The translations under genes were made by a program, and so were the position numbers. Positions 11,503 through 23,135 of a DNA stretch of 64,000 bases are shown here, piece after piece. Source of the stretch: Hippophae tibetana (lineage: Eukaryota; Streptophyta; Magnoliopsida; Rosales; Elaeagnaceae); contig JAZDXN010000026.1 in the NCBI GenBank assembly GCA_037013495.1, positions 3,844,001-3,908,000 of the forward strand, written 5' to 3'. Position 1 is the first letter of the stretch. Each line of letters starts with the position of its first letter. The notes beneath the pieces were generated by a model. The model made no database searches. It saw only the letters and a list, made by a program, of their open reading frames with translations, and was not told the origin of the DNA.

Positions 11503-14500
11503 CCTAGGGTTGTTTCTTTATATTTTCAATAAGTCTCTATTCTTCAAGAAAAAAATATGAGAAGAGAAAAAGAAAGAGGATGTCGTTCACATTTTCAAAA
11601 ACAACAAAACATTTGGTAAATATGAGTTACAACTTTCAAAGGACATAACTTTTGACTCGGGTATCGAAACCACTATTATAATATATCAAATCGAAGCTCG
11701 TACTAAATGACACAATATTTTTTGGTCCAGCCAAAGAAAATCGTTTTTGTACCCAAATTTATACGTTTACATCACTTAATAGGTGTTTAACGTTTGTGAC
11801 GCAACATTTTCATTTTTCTTACTTCTGCTTTAATTCAATAGAGCTGTATAGGAGATATTGGTGCCGACCTAGGGTTGTTTCTTTATATTTTCAATCAGTC
11901 TCTATTCTTCACAAAAAATAAGAGAAGAGAAAAAAAAGAGGATGTCGTTCACGTTTTCAAAAACAACAAAACATTTTGTAAATATGAGTTACAATTTTCA
12001 AAGGACATAACTTTTGACTCGTGTATCGAAACCGCTATTATAATATATTAAATCGAAGCTCGTTTCAAATTACACAATATGTTTTGGTCCCACGAAAGAA
12101 AATAGTTTTTGTAGCCAAATTACACATTTACTTCACTTTCCGAGGGTTTAAAGTTTTTCACGCACCATTTTCATTTTACTTAGTGCTAGTTTAATTCAAT
12201 AGAGCTATAGAGGAGATATTGGTGCCAACCTAGGGTTGTTTCTTTATATTTTCAATAAGTCTCTATTCTTCAAGAAAAAAATATGAGAAGAGAAAAAGAA
12301 AGAGGATGTCGTTCACATTTTCAAAAACAACAAAACATTTGGTAAATATGAGTTACAACGTTCAAAGGACATAACTTTTGACTCGGGTATCGAAACCACT
12401 ATTATAATATATCAAATCAGAGCTCGTTTCAAATTACACAATATGTTTTGTCCCACCAAGGAAAATAGTTTTTGTACCCAAATTAACACATTTACTTCAC
12501 TTTCCGAGGGTTTAAAATTTTTTACGGCACCATTTTCATTTTACTTAGTGCTAGTTTAATTCAATAGAGCTATAGAGGAGATATTGGTGCCAACCTAGGG
12601 TTGTTTCTTTATATTTTCAATAAGTCTCTATTCTTCAAGAAAAAATTAAGAGAAGAGAAAAAGAAAGAGGATGTCGTTCACATTTTCAAAAACAACAAAA
12701 CATTTGGTAAATATGAGTTACAACTTTCAATGGACATAACTTTTGACTCGGGTATCGAAACCACTATTATAATATATCAAATCGAAGCTCGTATTAAATT
12801 ACACAATATTTTTTGGTCCCGCCAAAGAAAATCGTTTTTGTACCCAAATTTATTCGTTTACATCACTTAATAGGTGTTTAACGTTTGTGACGCACCATTT
12901 TCATTTTTCTTACTTCTGCTTTAATTCAATAGAGCTGTATAGGAGATATTGGGGCCGACCTAGGGTTGTTTCTTTATATTTTCAATCAGTCTCTATTCTT
13001 CACAAAAAATAAGAAAAGAGAAAAAAAAGAGGTTGTCGTTCACGTTTTCAAAAACAACAAAACATTTTGTAAATATGAGTTAAAATTTTCAAAATACATA
13101 ACTTTTGACTCGTGTATCGAAACCGCTATTATAATATATTAAATCAGAGCTCGTTTCAAATTACACAATATGTTTTGGTCCCACGAAAGAAAATAGTTTT
13201 TGTAGCCAAATTACACATTTACTTCACTTTCCGAGGGTTTAAAGTTTTTCACGCACCATTTTCATTTTACTTAGTGCTAGTTTAATTCAATAGAGCTATA
13301 GAGGAGATATTGGTGCCAACCTAGGGTTGTTTCTTTATATTTTCAATAAGTCTCTATTCTTCAAGAAAAAAATATGAGAAGAGAAAAAGAAAGAGGATGT
13401 CGTTCACATTTTCAAAAACAACAAAACATTTGGTAAATATGAGTTACAACGTTCAAAGGACATAACTTTTGACTCGGGTATCGAAACCACTATTATAATA
13501 TATCAAATCGGAGCTCGTTTCAAATTACACAATATGTTTTGTCCCACCAAGGAAAATAGTTTTTGTACCCAAATTAACACATTTACTTCACTTTCCGAGG
13601 GTTTAAAATTTTTTCAGGCACCATTTTCATTTTACTTAGTGCTAGTTTAATTCAATAGAGCTATAGAGGAGATATTGGTGCCAACCTAGGGTTGTTTCTT
13701 TATATTTTCAATAAGTCTCTATTCTTCAAGAAAAAAAAAAGAGAAGAGAAAAAGAAAGAGGATGTCGATCACATTTTCAAAAACAACAAAACATTTGGTA
13801 AATATGAGTTACAACTTTCAAAGGACATAAATTTTGACTCGGGTATCGAAACCACTATTATAATATATCAAATCGAAGCTCGTACTAAATTACACATAAT
13901 TTTTTGGTCCCGCCAAAGAAAATCGTTTTTGTACCCAAATTTATACGTTTACATCACTGAATAGGTGTTTAACGTTTGTGACGCACCATTTTCATTTTTC
14001 TTACTTCTGCTTTAATTCAATAGAGCTGTATAGGAGATATTGGTGCCGACCTAGGGTTGTTTCTTTATATTTTCAATCAGTCTCTATTCTTCACAAAAAA
14101 TAAGAGAAGAGATAAAAAAGAGGATGTCGTTCACGTTTTCAAACACAACAAAACATTTTGTAAATATGAGTTACAATTTTCAAAGGACATAACTTTTGAC
14201 TCGTGTATCGAAACCGCTATTATAATATATTAAATCGGAGCTCGTTTCAAATTACACAATATGTTTTGGTCCCACGAAAGAAAATAGTTTTTGTAGCCAA
14301 ATTACACATTTACTTCACTTTCCGAGGGTTTAAAGTTTTTCACGCACCATTTTCATTTTACTTAGTGCTAGTTTAATTCAATAGAGCTATAGAGGAGATA
14401 TTGGTGCCAACCTAGGGTTGATTCTTTATATTTTCAATAAGTCTCTATTCTTCAAGAAAAAAATATGAGAAGAGAAAAAGAAAGAGGATGTCGTTCACAT

Positions 14501-15498
14501 TTTCAAAAACAACAAAACATTTGGTAAATATGAGTTACAACGTTCAAAGGACATAACTTTTGACTCGGGTATCGAAACCACTATTATAATATATCAAATC
14601 GGAGCTCGTTTCAAATTACACAATATGTTTTGTCCCACCAAGGAAAATAGTTTTTGTACCCAAATTAACATATTTACTACACTTTCCGAGGGTTTAAAGT
14701 TTTTCAAGCACCATTTTCATTTTACTTAGTGCTAGTTTAATTCAATAGAGCTATAGAGGAGATATTGGTGCCAACCTAGGGTTGTTTCTTTATATTTTCA
14801 ATAAGTCTCTATTCTTCAAGAAAAAAAAAGAGAAGAGAAAAAGAAAGAGGATGTCGATCACATTTTCAAAAACAACAAAACATTTGGTAAATATGAGTTA
14901 CAACTTTCAAAGGACATAAATTTTGACTCGGGTATCGAAACCACTATTATAATATATCAAATCGAAGCTCGTACTAAATTACACAATATTTTTTGGTCCC
15001 GCCAAAGAAAATCGTTTTTGTACCCAAATTTATACGTTTACATCACTTAATAGGTGTTAACGTTTGTGACGCACCATTTTCATTTTTCTTACTTCTGCTT
15101 TAATTCAATAGAGCTGTATAGGAGATATTGGTGCCGACCTAGGGTTGTTTCTTTATATTTTCAATCAGTCTCTATTCTTCACAAAAAATAAGAGAAGAGA
15201 AAAAAAAGAGGATGTCGTTCACGTTTTCAAAAACAACAAAACATTTTGTAAATATGAGTTACAATTTTCAAAGGACATAACTTTTGACTCGTGTATCGAA
15301 ACCGCTATTATAATATATTAAATCGGAGCTCGTTTCAAATTACACAATATGTTTTGGTCCCACGAAAGAAAATAGTTTTTGTAGCCAAATTACACATTTA
15401 CTTCACTTTCCGAGGGTTTAAAGTTTTTCACGCACCATTTTCATTTTACTTAGTGCTAGTTTAATTCAATAGAGCTATAGAGGAGATATTGGTGCCAA
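11503..15498. repeat. 11-monomer super-repeat, copy 2 (3,996 bp)
   Basis: Starts are 11503, 11868, 12229, 12594, 12959, 13320, 13685, 14050, 14411, 14775 and 15138, each 3,996 bp after its counterpart. All landmarks of copy 1 recur. I found about five single-base differences by eye: GTTCATATTTTC against GTTCACATTTTC in the second B, AATATTTTCAGG against AATTTTTTCAGG, GGAGCTC against GAAGCTC in the C at 11868, CGGAGC against CAGAGC in C', and AAAAACAAC against AAACACAAC in the C at 14050. This is close to 0.1 per cent divergence, so the duplication is recent. Confidence 0.92.
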
Positions 15499-17680
15499 CC
15501 TAGGGTTGTTTCTTTATATTTTCAATAAGTCTCTATTCTTCAAGAAAAAAATATGAGAAGAGAAAAAGAAAGAGGATGTCGTTCACATTTTCAAAAACAA
15601 CAAAACATTTGGTAAATATGAGTTACAACGTTCAAAGGACATAACTTTTGACTCGGGTATCGAAACCACTATTATAATATATCAAATCGGAGCTCGTTTC
15701 AAATTACACAATATGTTTTGTCCCACCAAGGAAAATAGTTTTTGTACCCAAATTAACACATTTACTTCACTTTCCGAGGGTTTAAAATTTTTTCAGGCAC
15801 CATTTTCATTTTACTTAGTGCTAGTTTAATTCAATAGAGCTATAGAGGAGATATTGGTGCCAACCTAGGGTTGTTTCTTTATATTTTCAATAAGTCTCTA
15901 TTCTTCAAGAAAAAAAAAAGAGAAGAGAAAAAGAAAGAGGATGTCGATCACATTTTCAAAAACAACAAAACATTTGGTAAATATGAGTTACAACTTTCAA
16001 AGGACATAAATTTTGACTCGGGTATCGAAACCACTATTATAATATATCAAATCGAAGCTCGTACTAAATTACACAATATGTTTTGGTCCCACGAAAGAAA
16101 ATAGTTTTTGTAGCCAAATTTATACGTTTACATCACTTAATAGGTGTTTAACGTTTGTGACGCACCATTTTCATTTTTCTTACTTCTGCTTTAATTCAAT
16201 AGAGCTGTATAGGAGATATTGGTGCCGACCTAGGGTTGTTTCTTTATATTTTCAATCAGTCTCTATTCTTCAAAAAAAATAAGAGAAGAGAAAAAAAAAG
16301 AGGATGTCGTTCACGTTTTCAAAAACAACAAAACATTTTGTAAATATGAGTTACAATTTTCAAAGGACATAACTTTTGACTCGTGTATCGAAACCGCTAT
16401 TATAATATATTAAATCGGAGCTCGTTTCAAATTAAACAATATGTTTTGGTCCCACGAAAGAAAATAGTTTTTGTAGCCAAATTACACATTTACTTCACTT
16501 TCCGAGGGTTTAATGTTTTTCACGCACCATTTTCATTTTACTTAGTGCTAGTTTAATTCAATAGAGCTATAGAGGAGATATTGGTGCCAACCTAGGGTTG
16601 TTTCTTTATATTTTCAATAAGTCTCTATTTTTCAAGAAAAAAATATGAGAAGAATAAAAGAAAGAGGATGTCGTTCACATTTTCAAAAACAACAAAACAT
16701 TTGGTAAATATGAGTTACAACGTTCAAAGGACATAACTTTTGACTCGGGTATCGAAACCACTATTATAATATATCAAATCGGAGCTCGTTTCAAATTACA
16801 CAATATGTTTTGTCCCACCAAGGAAAATAGTTTTTATACCCAAATTAACACATTTACTTCACTTTCCGAGGGTTTAAAGTTTTTCAGGCACCATTTTCAT
16901 TTTACTTAGTGCTAGTTTAATTCAATAGAGCTATAGAGGAGATATTGGTGCCAACCTAGGGTTGTTTCTTTATATTTTCAATAAGTCTCTATTCTTCAAG
17001 AAAAAAATAAGAGAAGAGAAAAAGAAAGAGGATGTCGTTCACATTTTCAAAAACAACAAAACATTTGGTAAATATGAGTTACAACTTTCAAAGGACATAA
17101 CTTTTGACTCGGGTATCGAAACCACTATTATAATATATCAAATCGAAGCTCGTATTAAATTACACAATATGTTTTGGTCCCGCCAAAGAAAATCGTTTTT
17201 GTACCCAAATTTATACGTTTACATCACTTAATAGGTGTTTAACGTTTGTGACGCACCATTTTCATTTTTCTTACTTCTGCTTTAATTCAATAGAGCTGTA
17301 TAGGAGATATTGGTGCCGACCTAGGGTTGTTTCTTTATATTTTCAATCAGTCTCTATTCTTCACAAAAAATAAGAGAAGATAAAAAAGAGAGGATGTCGT
17401 TCACGTTTTCAAAAACAACAAAACATTTTGTAATTATGAGTTACAATTTTCAAAGGACATAACTTTTGACTCGTGTATCGAAACCGCTATTATAATATAT
17501 TAAATCGGAGCTCGTTTCAAATTACACAATATGTTTTGGTCCCACGAAAGAAAATAGTTTTTGTAGCCAAATTACACATTTACTTCACTTTCCGAGGGTT
17601 TAAAGTTTTTCACGCACCATTTTCATTTTACTTAGTGCTAGTTTAATTCAATAGAGCTATAGAGGAGATATTGGTGCCAA
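15499..17680. repeat. Two trimers bridging super-repeat copies
   Basis: Starts are 15499 A, 15864 B hybrid, 16229 C, 16591 A, 16955 B, 17320 C. The monomer at 15864 begins like the Region 2 B monomers (long A-tract, GATCACATTTTC, GTACTAAATT) and switches near 16079 to the C-like patch of B1 (TTTTGGTCCCACGAAAG). From that point to 17680 the sequence follows 5180-6780. The private set AATTAAACAATATG, GGGTTTAATG, AGAAGAATAAAAG and AGAAGATAAAAAAGAGAGG appears in the same order, offset by 10,900 bp (30 monomers). Confidence 0.85.
15864..16228. repeat. Hybrid monomer at a block junction (B to B1)
   Basis: The 5' part carries CAAGAAAAAAAAAAGAG, GATCAC, ATAAATTTTGACTCGGG and GAAGCTCGTACTAAATT. The 3' part, from about 16079, carries TTTTGGTCCCACGAAAG and GTAGCCAAATTTATACG. 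This is the breakpoint where the 3,996-bp series joins the copy of the 5.2-6.8-kb segment. The join keeps the monomer register, as expected from homologous unequal exchange rather than random end joining. Confidence 0.82.
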
Positions 17681-20600
17681 CCTAGGGTTGTTTCTTTATA
17701 TTTTCAATAAGTCTCTATTCTTCAAGAAAAAAATATGAGAAGAGAAAAAGAAAGAGGATGTCGTTCACATTTTCAAAAACAACAAAACATTTGGTAAATA
17801 TGAGTTACAACTTTCAAAGGACATAACTTTTGACTCGGGTATCGAAACCACTATTATAATATATCAAATCGAAGCTCGTACTAAATGACACAATATTTTT
17901 TGGTCCAGCCAAAGAAAATCGTTTTTGTACCCAAATTTATACGTTTACATCACTTAATAGGTGTTTAACGTTTGTGACGCAACATTTTCATTTTTCTTAC
18001 TTCTGCTTTAATTCAATAGAGCTGTATAGGAGATATTGGTGCCGACCTAGGGTTGTTTCTTTATATTTTCAATCAGTCTCTATTCTTCACAAAAAATAAG
18101 AGAAGAGAAAAAAAAGAGGATGTCGTTCACGTTTTCAAAAACAACAAAACATTTTGTAAATATGAGTTACAATTTTCAAAGGACATAACTTTTGACTCGT
18201 GTATCGAAACCGCTATTATAATATATTAAATCGGAGCTCGTTTCAAATTACACAATATGTTTTGGTCCCACGAAAGAAAATAGTTTTTGTAGCCAAATTA
18301 CACATTTACTTCACTTTCCGAGGGTTTAAAGTTTTTCACGCACCATTTTCATTTTACTTAGTGCTAGTTTAATTCAATAGAGCTATAGAGGAGATATTGG
18401 TGCCAACCTAGGGTTGTTTCTTTATATTTTCAATAAGTCTCTATTCTTCAAGAAAAAAATATGAGAAGAGAAAAAGAAAGAGGATGTCGTTCACATTTTC
18501 AAAAACAACAAAACATTTGGTAAATATGAGTTACAACGTTCAAAGGACATAACTTTTGACTCGGGTATCGAAACCACTATTATAATATATCAAATCAGAG
18601 CTCGTTTCAAATTACACAATATGTTTTGTCCCACCAAGGAAAATAGTTTTTGTACCCAAATTAACACATTTACTTCACTTTCCGAGGGTTTAAAATTTTT
18701 TACGGCACCATTTTCATTTTACTTAGTGCTAGTTTAATTCAATAGAGCTATAGAGGAGATATTGGTGCCAACCTAGGGTTGTTTCTTTATATTTTCAATA
18801 AGTCTCTATTCTTCAAGAAAAAATTAAGAGAAGAGAAAAAGAAGGAGGATGTCGTTCACATTTTCAAAAACAACAAAACATTTGGTAAATATGAGTTACA
18901 ACTTTCAATGGACATAACTTTTGACTCGGGTATCGAAACCACTATTATAATATATCAAATCGAAGCTCGTATTAAATTACACAATATTTTTTGGTCCCGC
19001 CAAAGAAAATCGTTTTTGTACCCAAATTTATTCGTTTACATCACTTAATAGGTGTTTAACGTTTGTGACGCACCATTTTCATTTTTCTTACTTCTGCTTT
19101 AATTCAATAGAGCTGTATAGGAGATATTGGGGCCGACCTAGGGTTGTTTCTTTATATTTTCAATCAGTCTCTATTCTTCACAAAAAATAAGAAAAGAGAA
19201 AAAAAAGAGGTTGTCGTTCACGTTTTCAAAAACAACAAAACATTTTGTAAATATGAGTTAAAATTTTCAAAATACATAACTTTTGACTCGTGTATCGAAA
19301 CCGCTATTATAATATATTAAATCGGAGCTCGTTTCAAATTACACAATATGTTTTGGTCCCACGAAAGAAAATAGTTTTTGTAGCCAAATTACACATTTAC
19401 TTCACTTTCCGAGGGTTTAAAGTTTTTCACGCACCATTTTCATTTTACTTAGTGCTAGTTTAATTCAATAGAGCTATAGAGGAGATATTGGTGCCAACCT
19501 AGGGTTGTTTCTTTATATTTTCAATAAGTCTCTATTCTTCAAGAAAAAAATATGAGAAGAGAAAAAGAAAGAGGATGTCGTTCACATTTTCAAAAACAAC
19601 AAAACATTTGGTAAATATGAGTTACAACGTTCAAAGGACATAACTTTTGACTCGGGTATCGAAACCACTATTATAATATATCAAATCGGAGCTCGTTTCA
19701 AATTACACAATATGTTTTGTCCCACCAAGGAAAATAGTTTTTGTACCCAAATTAACACATTTACTTCACTTTCCGAGGGTTTAAAATTTTTTCAGGCACC
19801 ATTTTCATTTTACTTAGTGCTAGTTTAATTCAATAGAGCTATAGAGGAGATATTGGTGCCAACCTAGGGTTGTTTCTTTATATTTTCAATAAGTCTCTAT
19901 TCTTCAAGAAAAAAAAAAAGAGAAGAGAAAAAGAAAGAGGATGTCGATCACATTTTCAAAAACAACAAAACATTTGGTAAATATGAGTTACAACTTTCAA
20001 AGGACATAAATTTTGACTCGGGTATCGAAACCACTATTATAATATATCAAATCGAAGCTCGTACTAAATTACACATAATTTTTTGGTCCCGCCAAAGAAA
20101 ATCGTTTTTGTACCCAAATTTATACGTTTACATCACTGAATAGGTGTTTAACGTTTGTGACGCACCATTTTCATTTTTCTTACTTCTGCTTTAATTCAAT
20201 AGAGCTGTATAGGAGATATTGGTGCCGACCTAGGGTTGTTTCTTTATATTTTCAATCAGTCTCTATTCTTCACAAAAAATAAGAGAAGAGATAAAAAAGA
20301 GGATGTCGTTCACGTTTTCAAAAACAACAAAACATTTTGTAAATATGAGTTACAATTTTCAAAGGACATAACTTTTGACTCGTGTATCGAAACCGCTATT
20401 ATAATATATTAAATCGGAGCTCGTTTCAAATTACACAATATGTTTTGGTCCCACGAAAGAAAATAGTTTTTGTAGCCAAATTACACATTTACTTCACTTT
20501 CCGAGGGTTTAAAGTTTTTCACGCACCATTTTCATTTTACTTAGTGCTAGTTTAATTCAATAGAGCTATAGAGGAGATATTGGTGCCAACCTAGGGTTGA

Positions 20601-20953
20601 TTCTTTATATTTTCAATAAGTCTCTATTCTTCAAGAAAAAAATATGAGAAGAGAAAAAGAAAGAGGATGTCGTTCACATTTTCAAAAACAACAAAACATT
20701 TGGTAAATATGAGTTACAACGTTCAAAGGACATAACTTTTGACTCGGGTATCGAAACCACTATTATAATATATCAAATCGGAGCTCGTTTCAAATTACAC
20801 AATATGTTTTGTCCCACCAAGGAAAATAGTTTTTGTACCCAAATTAACATATTTACTTCACTTTCCGAGGGTTTAAAGTTTTTCAGGCACCATTTTCATT
20901 TTACTTAGTGCTAGTTTAATTCAATAGAGCTATAGAGGAGATATTGGTGCCAA
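17681..20953. repeat. 11-monomer super-repeat, copy 3, truncated after nine monomers
   Basis: Starts are 17681 A/B, 18046 C, 18407 A, 18772 B, 19137 C', 19498 A, 19863 B, 20229 C, 20590 A, matching copy 1 at an offset near 10,174 bp. The landmarks AAATGACACAATA, CAATGGACATAAC, GAGGTTGTCG, CACATAATTTTTTGG and GGGTTGATTC are all present. In the last A, copies 1 and 2 read TTTACTACACTTTCC and TTTTTCAAGCACC, while this one reads TTTACTTCACTTTCC and TTTTTCAGGCACC. The next monomer (20954) is a second A, where copies 1 and 2 have B. The match therefore stops in or near the monomer at 20590. Confidence 0.87.
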
Positions 20954-23135
20954 CCTAGGGTTGTTTCTTTATATTTTCAATAAGTCTCTATTCTTCAAGA
21001 AAAAAATATGAGAAGAGAAAAAGAAAGAGGATGTCGTTCACATTTTCAAAAACAACAAAACATTTGGTAAATATGAGTTACAACGTTCAAAGGACATAAC
21101 TTTTGACTCGGGTATCGAAACCACTATTATAATATATCAAATCGGAGCTCGTTTCAAATTACACAATATGTTTTGTCCCACCAAGGAAAATAGTTTTTGT
21201 ACCCAAATTAACACATTTACTTCACTTTCCGAGGGTTTAAAATTTTTTCAGGCACCATTTTCATTTTACTTAGTGCTAGTTTAATTCAATAGAGCTATAG
21301 AGGAGATATTGGTGCCAACCTAGGGTTGTTTCTTTATATTTTCAATAAGTCTCTATTCTTCAAGAAAAAAAAAAGAGAAGAGAAAAAGAAAGAGGATGTC
21401 GATCACATTTTCAAAAACAACAAAACATTTGGTAAATATGAGTTACAACTTTCAAAGGACATAAATTTTGACTCGGGTATCGAAACCACTATTATAATAT
21501 ATCAAATCGAAGCTCGTATTAAATTACACAATATTTTTTGGTCCCGCCAAAGAAAATCGTTTTTGTACCCAAATTTATTCGTTTACATCACTTAATAGGT
21601 GTTTAACGTTTGTGACGCACCATTTTCATTTTTCTTACTTCTGCTTTAATTCAATAGAGCTGTATAGGAGATATTGGGGCCGACCTAGGGTTGTTTCTTT
21701 ATATTTTCAATCAGTCTCTATTCTTCACAAAAAATAAGAAAAGAGAAAAAAAAGAGGTTGTCGTTCACGTTTTCAAAAACAACAAAACATTTTGTAAATA
21801 TGAGTTAAAATTTTCAAAATACATAACTTTTGACTCGTGTATCGAAACCGCTATTATAATATATCAAATCGGAGCTCGTTTCAAATTACACAATATGTTT
21901 TGGTCCCACGAAAGAAAATAGTTTTTGTAGCCAAATTACACATTTACTTCACTTTCCGAGGGTTTAAAGTTTTTCACGCACCATTTTCATTTTACTTAGT
22001 GCTAGTTTAATTCAATAGAGCTATAGAGGAGATATTGGTGCCAACCTAGGGTTGTTTCTTTATATTTTCAATAAGTCTCTATTCTTCAAGAAAAAAATAT
22101 GAGAAGAGAAAAAGAAAGAGGATGTCGTTCACATTTTCAAAAACAACAAAACATTTGGTAAATATGAGTTACAACGTTCAAAGGACATAACTTTTGACTC
22201 GGGTATCGAAACCACTATTATAATATATCAAATCGGAGCTCGTTTCAAATTACACAATATGTTTTGTCCCACCAAGGAAAATAGTTTTTGTACCCAAATT
22301 AACACATTTACTTCACTTTCCGAGGGTTTAAAATTTTTTCAGGCACCATTTTCATTTTACTTAGTGCTAGTTTAATTCAATAGAGCTATAGAGGAGATAT
22401 TGGTGCCAACCTAGGGTTGTTTCTTTATATTTTCAATAAGTCTCTATTCTTCAAGAAAAAAAAAAGAGAAGAGAAAAAGAAAGAGGATGTCGATCACATT
22501 TTCAAAAACAACAAAACATTTGGTAAATATGAGTTACAACTTTCAAAGGACATAAATTTTGACTCGGGTATCGAAACCACTATTATAATATATCAAATCG
22601 AAGCTCGTACTAAATTACACATAATTTTTTGGTCCCGCCAAAGAAAATCGTTTTTGTACCCAAATTTATACGTTTACATCACTGAATAGGTGTTTAACGT
22701 TTGTGACGCACCATTTTCATTTTTCTTACTTCTGCTTTAATTCAATAGAGCTGTATAGGAGATATTGGTGCCGACCTAGGGTTGTTTCTTTATATTTTCA
22801 ATCAGTCTCTATTCTTCACAAAAAATAAGAGAAGAGATAAAAAAGAGGATGTCGTTCACGTTTTCAAAAACAACAAAACATTTTGTAAATATGAGTTACA
22901 ATTTTCAAAGGACATAACTTTTGACTCGTGTATCGAAACCGCTATTATAATATATTAAATCGGAGCTCGTTTCAAATTACACAATATGTTTTGGTCCCAC
23001 GAAAGAAAATAGTTTTTGTAGCCAAATTACACATTTACTTCACTTTCCGAGGGTTTAAAGTTTTTCACGCACCATTTTCATTTTACTTAGTGCTAGTTTA
23101 ATTCAATAGAGCTATAGAGGAGATATTGGTGCCAA
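20954..23135. repeat. Two trimers A-B-C' and A-B-C
   Basis: Starts are 20954 A, 21319 B mosaic, 21684 C', 22045 A, 22410 B, 22775 C. The stretch from 21684 follows 8963 onward of the super-repeat at an offset near 12,721 bp (35 monomers), including the B with CACATAATTTTTTGG and CACTGAATAGG. The C' here reads ATATCAAATCGG where the super-repeat C' monomers have ATATTAAATC. The A at 20954 directly follows another A, breaking the A-B-C order. Confidence 0.88.
21319..21683. repeat. Mosaic B monomer
   Basis: The 5' half has the long A-tract, GATCACATTTTC and ATAAATTTTGAC, as in the B at 22410. The 3' half has GAAGCTCGTATTAAATT, CACAATATTTTTTGG and AATTTATTCG, as in the B at 8598, and leads into the same C' type. 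The switch lies between about 21470 and 21515. It marks an in-register join of two different B-bearing blocks. Confidence 0.8.
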
